Virus record (IMG/VR): IMGVR_UViG_3300045579_000014 | Location: 1-27,898 of that record | DNA: 27,898 nt | DNA from: a virus | Strand: one strand, 5' to 3' | In this document: piece by piece, positions 15,306-22,165 of the stretch | Position numbering within the stretch: the stretch's first letter is position 1 | Layout: the number at the start of each line of letters is the position of its first letter | Notes under the pieces: model-generated | The model's input: the letters and a program-made list of their open reading frames with translations, nothing else | What the model was told of the DNA's origin: nothing | Databases searched by the model: none | Program-made: the position numbers and the translations under genes

Positions 15306-17554
15306 TACGGCTTACTTGTAGCTACTGCAGTTACTCCCCAACCTAGAATTTGCATATCTTTTCCAGCTTCAGATTGAATCTTTAAACTAACTGTTTTGCC
15401 TGAACCTCTGAGTTTATTCTTTGTTACAATAACTGAATCACCATAATCAAAAGGATCACCTGCACCGCTTGGAATATAGTTTCTTAGTAATCTGTAAGCT
15501 TGGAATTGATTACCCCACTTACCACTGTTAGCTGAGTTAGCCCAATTCCATTGAGCTTGCACTAAACAAGATGAAGGATTGTCAATTTCTAGATTAGCTC
15601 CAACTGTTGTAAAGCCATCTTCAGTTCTGTTAAAATAAAAGAACACATAGGGTACTTGTTTATTTCTAATAATATCACCAAAGAGTTCGTAACCAGTTAC
15701 TAGATAACTAGAATAACTTACTCCCGTACCTGAACCAGCTATTTCCCAATCTGTAAAACTTCTATTTACAAATTTAGATATTGTAAAGGAAGCTCCAACT
15801 AAAGTTAAAAAGCTAAACTGTGTTGTTCTTGAAGCAATTAGTGGTTCTGTAATGATGACCTTATCAGTAGAAGTTACAATAACTTCATCTGTTCCTACTA
15901 AAACATCTGAATCAGTAGTTGTTACTGAGTAACCTGGAATATCCACATAGTCAGCTATATAGGGTGAATTACTAGCTAAACTAGAAAATTCATTTACATA
16001 GAAAGCTTCTAATGTTAAATCTAAAACAAGCTCTTTATTATATTTATTAATATAGTTACTAGTACTATATGTATCAGTATCATTGTAAAGCCATCTAACT
16101 CTATTTTCTTTCTCATCATAGAAACCTTTACAGAAGTTCTTACCAACTGTAGGTATCTCTAAAAATAAAGATTGAATTGTTGTTAATGAAATTGATTTAG
16201 CTGTAAATCTACCAGATGCTGCATCAGGAGTAAGTAAATAAATACCTGCTTTAGACCAGTAAACAAAGTTACCATTAACATTTACAATTGACTTAGCATT
16301 TGTAACACCATTAGTCGATACTTTACTTGTTTGGAAAGAAGTAGCAATAAAGCCACCAGTATCTCCGTAAACTTCCCATACACCATTATCAGCAAATACT
16401 AATAAAGAAGATTGTGATGATACAATTTTTATAATTTGAGTAGCTTCTGGAAGTTGGATTGTACCTCCATCAGTTGTAACTAGATCATTAATCTCAGCAT
16501 CTGTAGGATCGGCTTCTTGATAACAGACACCTAACTTATCATCACCAGTAACAATAGAAGTAAAGAATATATAACCACTATAATTAGGTGATCTAGAGTC
16601 TCCACTTGTAATAGATGAATTAACTCCAGAGTAAAAAATACGGCTAGCATAAGAAGCAATAGTTGAAAAAGAACCATTCTCTTTATCTAAGGGTAACCCA
16701 GTTAAACCTGAATTTGCTTGTCGTTCAGTGCCTCTATTAAAAGCATCAATAATATAGCTACCTTTAGCTACTTGGAAGTTAGACTGTGAATTATTTTCCA
16801 TAGTCTGACCATCATACTTCTCGTAATCTCCTGAACTTGGATTGGTTATCTTACCATTTATCCAAGCATCTGCATTAGATGGATACTGACCAATCTGAGT
16901 AAAGGTTCTATCAATAGCATCTGCACCCGTACTTGTTTGAATTGTAGGGGCCCAACCTTGATTTCTTAAGTTATATTTGTGTAGAGTACTTAATGAAGTA
17001 GGACGCTGATTAACAAGTAAGCTATCATTTACACCCCAAATATCTCGAACTTCTACAATAATATCGGTTTGAGTTACTGTATCTGTAGATGAATTATAAG
17101 AAAGAAGTATAGGGTAAGTTAAATCTTCTGAAACAATAACTAATTTATTATTAATTGTTGCTGTTTCAATATCAGCTGTATTAAGACCAGCTAAGGTGAT
17201 TGAAGAACCACCATTAAGGAAGTTAGCACTAGGAGCATTAGTAAGTAAATCAATAAACCAAAGTTTATTAAGAATACGAATAACACCAATAGCTACTGTG
17301 GTATTACCGCCAGGTACATCCCACTTATGAAAAGATTGTTTACCTGTTTGAAGGGCTGCTGTAGAAAAGCCTGTAGCTTTGAGAGAGTAACCACCTTCGT
17401 AGTCTAAACCTAGACGTCTAGATCTAGAACCATTACGGTTAAGGACAAAGTTACGTTCATCTATAGAAGCATTTTCAGGGAATGTAAGAGGACTTGCCTC
17501 TGTAATTAAACCCTTTGTAAATGATCTATAGATCTTCTCATTACCTACAGCCAT
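15305..17554 (-). CDS. Tail tubular protein B (gp12-like)
   Basis: A 749-residue beta-rich tail nozzle protein (T7 gp12 is 794). The start, KIYRSFTKGLITEASPLTFPENASIDERNF cut into its motifs (SFTKGL, TEASPL, NFVLNRNGSRSRRLG), is the typical N-terminus of this family. The rest is rich in Ser, Thr, Asn, Gly and aromatic residues with many beta strands, such as NGVWEVYGDTGG. It forms the distal tail tube and attaches to tail tube A and the fibres. It comes after tail tube A with four small genes between, and is followed by gp13/gp14 equivalents. Confidence 0.9.
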   Translation of the reverse strand: MAVGNEKIYRSFTKGLITEASPLTFPENASIDERNFVLNRNGSRSRRLGLDYEGGYSLKATGFSTAALQTGKQSFHKWDVPGGNTTVAIGVIRILNKLWFIDLLTNAPSANFLNGGSSITLAGLNTADIETATINNKLVIVSEDLTYPILLSYNSSTDTVTQTDIIVEVRDIWGVNDSLLVNQRPTSLSTLHKYNLRNQGWAPTIQTSTGADAIDRTFTQIGQYPSNADAWINGKITNPSSGDYEKYDGQTMENNSQSNFQVAKGSYIIDAFNRGTERQANSGLTGLPLDKENGSFSTIASYASRIFYSGVNSSITSGDSRSPNYSGYIFFTSIVTGDDKLGVCYQEADPTDAEINDLVTTDGGTIQLPEATQIIKIVSSQSSLLVFADNGVWEVYGDTGGFIATSFQTSKVSTNGVTNAKSIVNVNGNFVYWSKAGIYLLTPDAASGRFTAKSISLTTIQSLFLEIPTVGKNFCKGFYDEKENRVRWLYNDTDTYSTSNYINKYNKELVLDLTLEAFYVNEFSSLASNSPYIADYVDIPGYSVTTTDSDVLVGTDEVIVTSTDKVIITEPLIASRTTQFSFLTLVGASFTISKFVNRSFTDWEIAGSGTGVSYSSYLVTGYELFGDIIRNKQVPYVFFYFNRTEDGFTTVGANLEIDNPSSCLVQAQWNWANSANSGKWGNQFQAYRLLRNYIPSGAGDPFDYGDSVIVTKNKLRGSGKTVSLKIQSEAGKDMQILGWGVTAVATSKP

Positions 17555-17556
17555 TA

Positions 17557-17766
17557 CTACTCCTTAGCTTCTAGTTTAGCTTTTTTAGTTTCTTGTTTCT
17601 CTAAATATTTATTGATAGCTGTTTCAGCAAAGAGTTCATTCGTAAAGATACCTGTTAATTCTTCTGGTAACTCTCCACCTGAACCAAATTGAATCTTGTA
17701 TTGAGCTGAGACTTTATCTCTATATACTTGTATTTCTTTTCCGTTAGGAGTTGTAAATGTTTTCAT
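17557..17766 (-). CDS. Small hypothetical protein
   Basis: A 69-residue protein: a beta-rich first half (TFTTPNGKEIQVYRDKVSAQ, KIQFGSGGELPEEL) followed by a charged helix (NKYLEKQETKKAKLEAKE). Similar short proteins with a GGxLPExLxGxFT motif occur beside tail genes in other phages as I recall; function unknown. Its ATG overlaps the stop of the upstream gene by one base, and its stop lies two bases before the tail tube B start. Confidence 0.65.
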   Translation of the reverse strand: MKTFTTPNGKEIQVYRDKVSAQYKIQFGSGGELPEELTGIFTNELFAETAINKYLEKQETKKAKLEAKE

Positions 17767-18026
17767 TATTTCTTTCTTCTTAAGATAGGATGTTCAAATT
17801 GACCAGCAGTACCAGCTTTATATGGCTCATTAGAATATTCATTTCTATCACCTGGGGTTTCATCATAATCTCTACCACGTTTCATCATAGCATCTTTATT
17901 TACCTGATTTTCTTCTCTAACTTGAACAGTCCTATTAGAAGATTCTTTAATTGAAGCTAAAGCTGAATCTACCATATCTTTATCTTCTTGAGATAACTCA
18001 TCATATCTTTTTAATTTACTAGCCAT
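17766..18026 (-). CDS. Small charged hypothetical protein
   Basis: An 86-residue hydrophilic protein. Residues 1-35 look helical (KRYDELSQEDKDMVDSALAS), and the rest is disordered-looking, rich in D, E, R, N, G and P, ending with a basic RRKK tail. No recognised domain. Its position in the tail-gene cluster suggests a structural or assembly role, with no direct proof. It starts one base after the stop of the next gene upstream. Confidence 0.6.
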   Translation of the reverse strand: MASKLKRYDELSQEDKDMVDSALASIKESSNRTVQVREENQVNKDAMMKRGRDYDETPGDRNEYSNEPYKAGTAGQFEHPILRRKK

Positions 18027-18027
18027 A

Positions 18028-18210
18028 TTATTTACCTTTACTCATTTTCTTTAAAGTTTGTACTAGTCGTGCACGTTGACCCATTTTACCTGGTTTCTTA
18101 GCTGCTTTAGCTAACATACCAGCAGGAATTGTTTTACCTTCTTTTACCCCTAGAGCTTTTCTTAAGGCTCCTGGTTTTTTTATTGCTTTTTGAATCCACT
18201 TTTCTGCCAT
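18028..18210 (-). CDS. Small highly basic conserved phage protein
   Basis: A 60-residue, very basic protein (AEKWIQKAIKKPGALRKALG, later GQRARLVQTLKKMSKGK). I recall near-identical short proteins with WIQKAIKKPGALRK in many unrelated tailed phages, usually within virion gene clusters; the function is not established, and DNA or RNA binding is a guess from charge. A long purine run (GGAAAGAAAGGAAAAAAG) before the ATG is the ribosome site. That same purine run encodes GKKGKK of the overlapping small ORF at 18134-18280. Confidence 0.75.
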   Translation of the reverse strand: MAEKWIQKAIKKPGALRKALGVKEGKTIPAGMLAKAAKKPGKMGQRARLVQTLKKMSKGK

Positions 18211-18280
18211 TCTTTTTTCCTTTCTTTCCGTATTGTTCTGCGTTAATAAATGCTGGAGTATTACTTGTGAGCATTGACAT
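18134..18280 (-). CDS. 48-residue ORF with a capsid-like N-terminus
   Basis: A small ORF starting at 18280, with its A shared with the TGA stop of tail tube A (TGATG), an arrangement typical of coupled translation. Its first 17 residues, MSMLTSNTPAFINAEQY, match 13 of 17 residues of the major capsid protein N-terminus in this window (MSQLTSNTTAFIEAQQY). The DNA of the two starts differs at many third positions, so the similarity is at protein level. After residue 17 it turns into a basic tail (GKKGKKNGRK) and overlaps the 60-residue basic gene in another frame by 77 bases. The last half may be constrained mainly by that other gene. Function unknown. Confidence 0.55.
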   Translation of the reverse strand: MSMLTSNTPAFINAEQYGKKGKKNGRKVDSKSNKKTRSLKKSSRGKRR

Positions 18281-19056
18281 CAATACCCTCCCATCCTAGT
18301 TGTTTTTCCTTTTCGTCCATAATTAGGATATTTAATACCATTACTAATCTTCCAAGCTTCCTGACTCATCTTACGCTTTTGTGATACAGATATCTGTTCA
18401 GCTTTAGGATTAGGAAGTTGTTTTAAAGTTAAGAATGCAGCTGATTTAGCTTCATTAAGTAGATAAGTAAACATCTGAACAGGTAGATCAGGAGTAAATG
18501 TATCTGATAGTGTAAAAGCTACAGATCGTTTACCATGACATTGTGTTTTACTATTTTGTAAAGAAGATTCTACAGCAGAGTTATAAGCATCAAATACCAC
18601 ATAGTCATCATCAAATGATGTAAAGTAAGCTGGAGCTCTATCATCATAGACATTAATCTTAATACCAGTAGAGTCTGTAACAACTGTGATTTTTGAATCA
18701 GTGCTTAGACGTTGATCTGTAATATCAAGAAACTCTTCTGGAGTTTTATAGATGATCTTAGTGAATCTGTTACGAGTTTCTCCAGGTTTCTTACAATCAT
18801 ATTTAATCCATTTAAGATCAATGATTGTTTCAGGGAGTCTCATATGAGTAGGTCTAGCTACTGTACCACTAGTACCTAACTGAAATAATTCATATAGCCA
18901 AGGATAGTCTTTACCATCTACAATGTTGTAGTAAGTAGACTTAACGAGTTGAGCTACTTGTAATGACTCTACACTATCATTAATAGAGTTAACTTCATCA
19001 GAATCCATATCGGACATGATGTCTTGGACAATTTCAAGTAGTGTCATCTTAGCCAT
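18280..19056 (-). CDS. Tail tubular protein A (gp11-like)
   Basis: A 258-residue protein of the gp11 family that forms the gatekeeper ring between portal and tail nozzle (T7 gp11 is 196 residues). The N-terminal part (MTLLEIVQDIMSDMDSDEVN, then ESLQVAQLVKSTYYNI) matches the helical start usual in marine homologues. The middle holds WKITYxTPEEF-like sequence (KIIYKTPEEFLDI). The C-terminal helix QISVSQKRKMSQEAWK and the final YPNYGRKGKT are also typical. It is longer than T7 gp11, as in other marine phages. It lies after the jelly-roll protein gene and before the small ORF that overlaps its stop. Confidence 0.88.
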   Translation of the reverse strand: MAKMTLLEIVQDIMSDMDSDEVNSINDSVESLQVAQLVKSTYYNIVDGKDYPWLYELFQLGTSGTVARPTHMRLPETIIDLKWIKYDCKKPGETRNRFTKIIYKTPEEFLDITDQRLSTDSKITVVTDSTGIKINVYDDRAPAYFTSFDDDYVVFDAYNSAVESSLQNSKTQCHGKRSVAFTLSDTFTPDLPVQMFTYLLNEAKSAAFLTLKQLPNPKAEQISVSQKRKMSQEAWKISNGIKYPNYGRKGKTTRMGGY

Positions 19057-19065
19057 GATGTATTC

Positions 19066-19635
19066 CTATAGTTTAACAGCAGATAAACCTGCTTCTAATA
19101 CTGTAATTGCTGTAGAAGACGATGTAGCATCTCCTCCAACATACATAGAAAGTACTTGTCCTGCTGTAGCTGTTACTAAACCTGATGCTGAAATATGTAG
19201 TTTATCAGCACCATTTGATACTTTAGCAACTGTTAGAGTTCTGCTACTATTAGTGCCATCTAGATTATATTTAAAATTGTATAATGTACCCGAAGCAATA
19301 GCTGCTGTTGTAAATTGGGTCCAGAAGTTAATCATGTAGGTACCAGCTTCTACTAGAGTGATAGTACCACTACCAGCACTAAGTGTTAGGACATTAGTTA
19401 CTCCTGCTGTCCATTCTCCAGTTGGATTTAACTTAGCGAAAGCTGAAGAACCTGAAAGAGTTTGTGTAGTTGCACCTGCATCTATGTAAATTTCACCATG
19501 AACTTTACCAGATGGATATACCCAAGTTCCTGAACCTGAGCCATTAGCTTGATATACTTTTCCTGACGCTGCAGAAACTACACCTTTTGGTTCATGTAAA
19601 TCTGCATCCGCAATTAGTGAGTGCTGTATCGTCAT
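19066..19635 (-). CDS. Jelly-roll (C1q/TNF-like) virion surface protein
   Basis: A 189-residue beta-rich protein. Residues 1-45 (IQHSLIADADLHEPKGV, GKVYQANGSGSGTWVYP) form an attachment segment I recall from phage fibre and decoration proteins. The rest has short strands rich in T, S, A and G with the TGEW...VEAGTYMINFW...F pattern of C1q/TNF-like jelly rolls, which usually trimerise. It probably sits on the virion surface as a head or tail decoration. It is the first gene after the terminator at 19650, so its expression is expected to be below that of capsid. Which structure it decorates cannot be told from sequence. Confidence 0.6.
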   Translation of the reverse strand: MTIQHSLIADADLHEPKGVVSAASGKVYQANGSGSGTWVYPSGKVHGEIYIDAGATTQTLSGSSAFAKLNPTGEWTAGVTNVLTLSAGSGTITLVEAGTYMINFWTQFTTAAIASGTLYNFKYNLDGTNSSRTLTVAKVSNGADKLHISASGLVTATAGQVLSMYVGGDATSSSTAITVLEAGLSAVKL

Positions 19636-19649
19636 TTAGAATTCCTTAT

Positions 19650-19684
19650 AAAAAAAGGGAGAGGCCCTTACTAATGTAAAGGCC
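19650..19684 (-). terminator. Intrinsic terminator downstream of capsid genes
   Basis: On the - strand, GGCCTTTAC, loop ATTA, GTAAGGGCC form a 9-base-pair stem with one G-U pair, followed by TCTCCC and seven Ts. It is in the only sizeable gap (19636-19700) between the decoration gene and the jelly-roll gene. The place corresponds to the T7 terminator that follows gene 10. Confidence 0.7.
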
Positions 19685-19700
19685 ATACCCAGTTTATTGC

Positions 19701-20192
19701 TTAGTCCTTGTTGTAAACATACTCAACAACGATGCGACCAGCACCAGCTGTTAAGTCATCTACTGAAGGAGTAACTTTTAGTTCACCAGCTGCAGCACCA
19801 ATTGTTTTACCAACTAGAGCACCTGCACCAGTAACTACATTACCTGCAGTACCAATTGCTGTTTGAGTTGCCTCAGCTACAGTAATTAGACCGTCAGCAT
19901 CAATTACAGTACCACCAGCTTGATAAAGACCTACGTCTAAATCAGTAGTAGTAGATGTTGAAGTAAATGCTACGTCAACATATAATTTAGCTGAAACGAT
20001 AGTTGCGTTAGCTGGAATAGAAAGTTGAAGACCATTACTTCCGTAGTTAGGAAGATCATTGTAATCAAAATCCCATACAGCTGACTTGATAATACCGTTC
20101 TTTGTTGATTGTTGACCACCAAACTTACCGTTTGTTGTTCTAACGCCGTAGTGTTGAGCTACGCCTCTTTTACCGTCGATTTCAAAACCCAT
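19701..20192 (-). CDS. Putative capsid decoration protein
   Basis: A 163-residue protein rich in Ala, Gly, Thr and Val with predicted beta strands (LQLSIPANATIVSAKLYVDVAF, read as two strands; DLDVGLYQAGG; AGRIVVEYVYN). It lies immediately downstream of the capsid gene, with a ribosome site AAGGAG, and before the terminator, so it should be made at capsid level, as decoration or head-fibre proteins are. The composition and size fit a capsid-surface protein. I do not recognise a named family. Confidence 0.55.
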   Translation of the reverse strand: MGFEIDGKRGVAQHYGVRTTNGKFGGQQSTKNGIIKSAVWDFDYNDLPNYGSNGLQLSIPANATIVSAKLYVDVAFTSTSTTTDLDVGLYQAGGTVIDADGLITVAEATQTAIGTAGNVVTGAGALVGKTIGAAAGELKVTPSVDDLTAGAGRIVVEYVYNKD

Positions 20193-20202
20193 GTTATTCT
20201 CC

Positions 20203-21186
20203 TTAGTATGTAGAACCGCTAGTTAAAATAACACCAAGTGTATCAACACGTTGGGCACCAAAACCGAAACGAGAAGTAACTTGATACTTATCAGCACGTT
20301 CTTCGTTGTCTCTCCAACCTTCAGTCTTAGGAGCACGTCTCCAAGCATGCATGATTGGTTTTGTTGAGTCATCAGATACGCACATAAATACGTTAGCTAC
20401 GTCACCGATCTCTGCTGTATCGTTTGCTAAGCCATATGAAGAAGCATTTAATGCCTCTGTAGCTGTCTTAACTGGTAAACGATTAGAAGTCCAGATGTCG
20501 AAACCAAAGATGTTTTTAACAAATTTGTGATCTTTAGCAAAACCTTCTGTAACAATACCTTCGAACATTGGGTTGTTAGATACGTTAACTAAGTTTTGAA
20601 TGCTATTTAATGTTGCTTCAACGATTGGATCAACAATAGCGATACGACCTGCTGATGGAACATTAGCTTTATCAAATGCTAATTTCATAGCAATGAAGTC
20701 AGATAATGTCATAACGCGTGTAGATGCAGAAGCACCACCAGCTACCCAACGATGTGGACGGCCGTTAACTAAGTTTACGTTAGCGTTAGTTTGAGCAGCG
20801 TTAGCTACAGATAAGAAACGTGATTCGTGGTTTTCACCAAGAGCACGTGTTGATTCCATTGCACGCATAGACATTAATGAGTCTACTTGAGCACCATCTT
20901 CACGGAGGTCGTCAGACACTTTCCATGCATCACCAACGTAATCAGTGATAGAAAGTGTAATGTTACCTGTGTCGATAGGGTTAAAGTTTAATGGTGTATC
21001 TTCAGCTGCATCTTGAATTGTTACAGTACCAACTGTTTTAATGTTTAAAGTAGTGCCAGAACCGAAGTCTGATACATCTCTCCACATACCTTCAGGTAGT
21101 AAGAAATCATGTAAGTTATCAAGAATAAACTGAGAATACTGTTGTGCCTCAATAAAGGCAGTTGTATTGCTAGTTAATTGTGACAT
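20203..21186 (-). CDS. Major capsid protein (gp10-like)
   Basis: A 327-residue HK97-fold capsid protein (T7 gp10A is 345). The N-terminal arm begins SQLTSNTTAFIEAQQYSQF and continues ILDNLHDFLLPEGMWRDVSDF, a pattern typical of marine podovirus capsids. Later segments (LRVSDYVGD-like SITDYVGDAWKVSDDLREDG, NNPMFEGIVTEGFAKDH, and the aromatic end TSRFGFGAQRVDTLGVILTSG) also fit. It follows the scaffold gene by ten bases and precedes a decoration-like gene and a terminator. Codon use contains more C-ending codons (for example AAC, GAC, TTC) than neighbours, as expected for the most highly expressed protein. Confidence 0.93.
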   Translation of the reverse strand: MSQLTSNTTAFIEAQQYSQFILDNLHDFLLPEGMWRDVSDFGSGTTLNIKTVGTVTIQDAAEDTPLNFNPIDTGNITLSITDYVGDAWKVSDDLREDGAQVDSLMSMRAMESTRALGENHESRFLSVANAAQTNANVNLVNGRPHRWVAGGASASTRVMTLSDFIAMKLAFDKANVPSAGRIAIVDPIVEATLNSIQNLVNVSNNPMFEGIVTEGFAKDHKFVKNIFGFDIWTSNRLPVKTATEALNASSYGLANDTAEIGDVANVFMCVSDDSTKPIMHAWRRAPKTEGWRDNEERADKYQVTSRFGFGAQRVDTLGVILTSGSTY

Positions 21187-21195
21187 GTTTTTTCC

Positions 21196-21903
21196 TTAGT
21201 TTGATAAATTTAATTTAACTTTTTCACCAGCTATTTTCCAAGCGTTGACTAAGTCTTTCGTAGTAGCTCCTTGTTTAACTCTAGCAGATAATTGGCTAGG
21301 GTCAATCTTATTATTAAGAGCTTCTGTGTTTACTGTACTATTAGGTTTGCCTGCTACAGGAGCAGATACTCCTTCTAGTCCAGCTAGCTTTAGTACAATC
21401 TTAGGTGAACTGGCTGCCAAGCTATTTAATTGTTGTACAGTTAATCCACTTTCTTTAGCAACAGTATTATAGACTTCTTCAGCTTTTTGACCATACTTCT
21501 CAGTAAACTTTGACGCTACTGATTCAGCATTAGTCTTAGCTGCTCTTTGTCTTTCCTTATGCTCAAGAGTTTGATCAACGATTTGCATTAATTTATCTTG
21601 ATCAAATTCAGATCCAGCAGGGGTAGCCTGTGGTTGAATTCCAGACTTAATTTCATCTAGAAGTTCTTCAGTTGTTCTACGTTTAGCTAGTTCTTCTCTA
21701 GCAGCAGCTAACTCAGACTCTAAAGTTTGAATATGCTTCTGTGCGTGAGGAACTGACTTTAACGCATCTTCTACTGATGAATACTTCTTACCATCACCTA
21801 CTAATTCAGCAGCTTCTGTCGGAATCTGGAATGCAGGTTGTTGGTTATCTTGGTTCTGAACTTCGTTGGTACTTGGTTCAGGTGTTTTATTGTCTTCAGA
21901 CAT
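21196..21903 (-). CDS. Capsid scaffolding protein (gp9-like)
   Basis: A 235-residue, acidic and helical protein directly upstream of the capsid gene, the fixed position of the scaffold in T7-like phages (T7 gp9 is 307). The N-terminus is disordered-looking (EDNKTPEPSTNEVQNQDNQQ), followed by YSSVEDALKSVPHAQKHIQ and a coiled coil LESELAAAREELAKR, then a second helical half ending in KDLVNAWKIAGEKVKLNLSN, a basic amphipathic end expected to bind coat protein. The ribosome site AAGGAG is strong. It overlaps the 75-residue upstream gene by eight bases. Confidence 0.88.
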   Translation of the reverse strand: MSEDNKTPEPSTNEVQNQDNQQPAFQIPTEAAELVGDGKKYSSVEDALKSVPHAQKHIQTLESELAAAREELAKRRTTEELLDEIKSGIQPQATPAGSEFDQDKLMQIVDQTLEHKERQRAAKTNAESVASKFTEKYGQKAEEVYNTVAKESGLTVQQLNSLAASSPKIVLKLAGLEGVSAPVAGKPNSTVNTEALNNKIDPSQLSARVKQGATTKDLVNAWKIAGEKVKLNLSN

Positions 21904-22123
21904 TACTTTCTCCTTTGTCAGGTAATAAAGACTGAAGTTTTAGAAATGCTTTTTGGAAGCCTAATTGATAAGCTTGATATTCAGCCCAAGAAGGAAGAGA
22001 GAAATTCTCTTCATCTATACATTTACGTCTAGACAATTCAACTTGGTCAGTGATATACGCTTTAAGTAAATCGAAAACTTCTTGTTTTGATAAGCTTTTA
22101 GCTTTTTCAGATTTTAAATCCAT
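21896..22123 (-). CDS. Small hypothetical protein with no ribosome site, possibly leaderless
   Basis: A 75-residue, mostly helical protein (LSKQEVFDLLKAYITDQ, YQAYQLGFQKAFLKLQSLL) between portal and scaffold. I do not recognise it; similar short proteins in this slot exist in other phages. The ATG at 22123 has no Shine-Dalgarno sequence (GTTATAATTATCCTATG) and lies six bases after the -10 box of a consensus promoter, so the mRNA would start at or near the A of ATG. There is no other Met in the ORF. It may be translated from a leaderless mRNA, or weakly by readthrough from the portal transcript. Confidence 0.65.
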   Translation of the reverse strand: MDLKSEKAKSLSKQEVFDLLKAYITDQVELSRRKCIDEENFSLPSWAEYQAYQLGFQKAFLKLQSLLPDKGESNV

Positions 22124-22129
22124 AGGATA

Positions 22130-22158
22130 ATTATAACATACAATTACTTAAAAGTCAA
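22130..22158 (-). promoter_or_regulatory. Consensus sigma70-type late promoter for scaffold and capsid
   Basis: On the - strand TTGACT (22158-22153), a 17-base spacer and TATAAT (22135-22130), with an extended -10 (TGTTATAAT), the same nine bases as in the + strand promoter at 3595. It occupies the gap between portal and the scaffold block. It matches the location of the strong gene 9/10 promoters of T7, but in the host sigma70 form. Confidence 0.8.
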
Positions 22159-22165
22159 GTAATAT

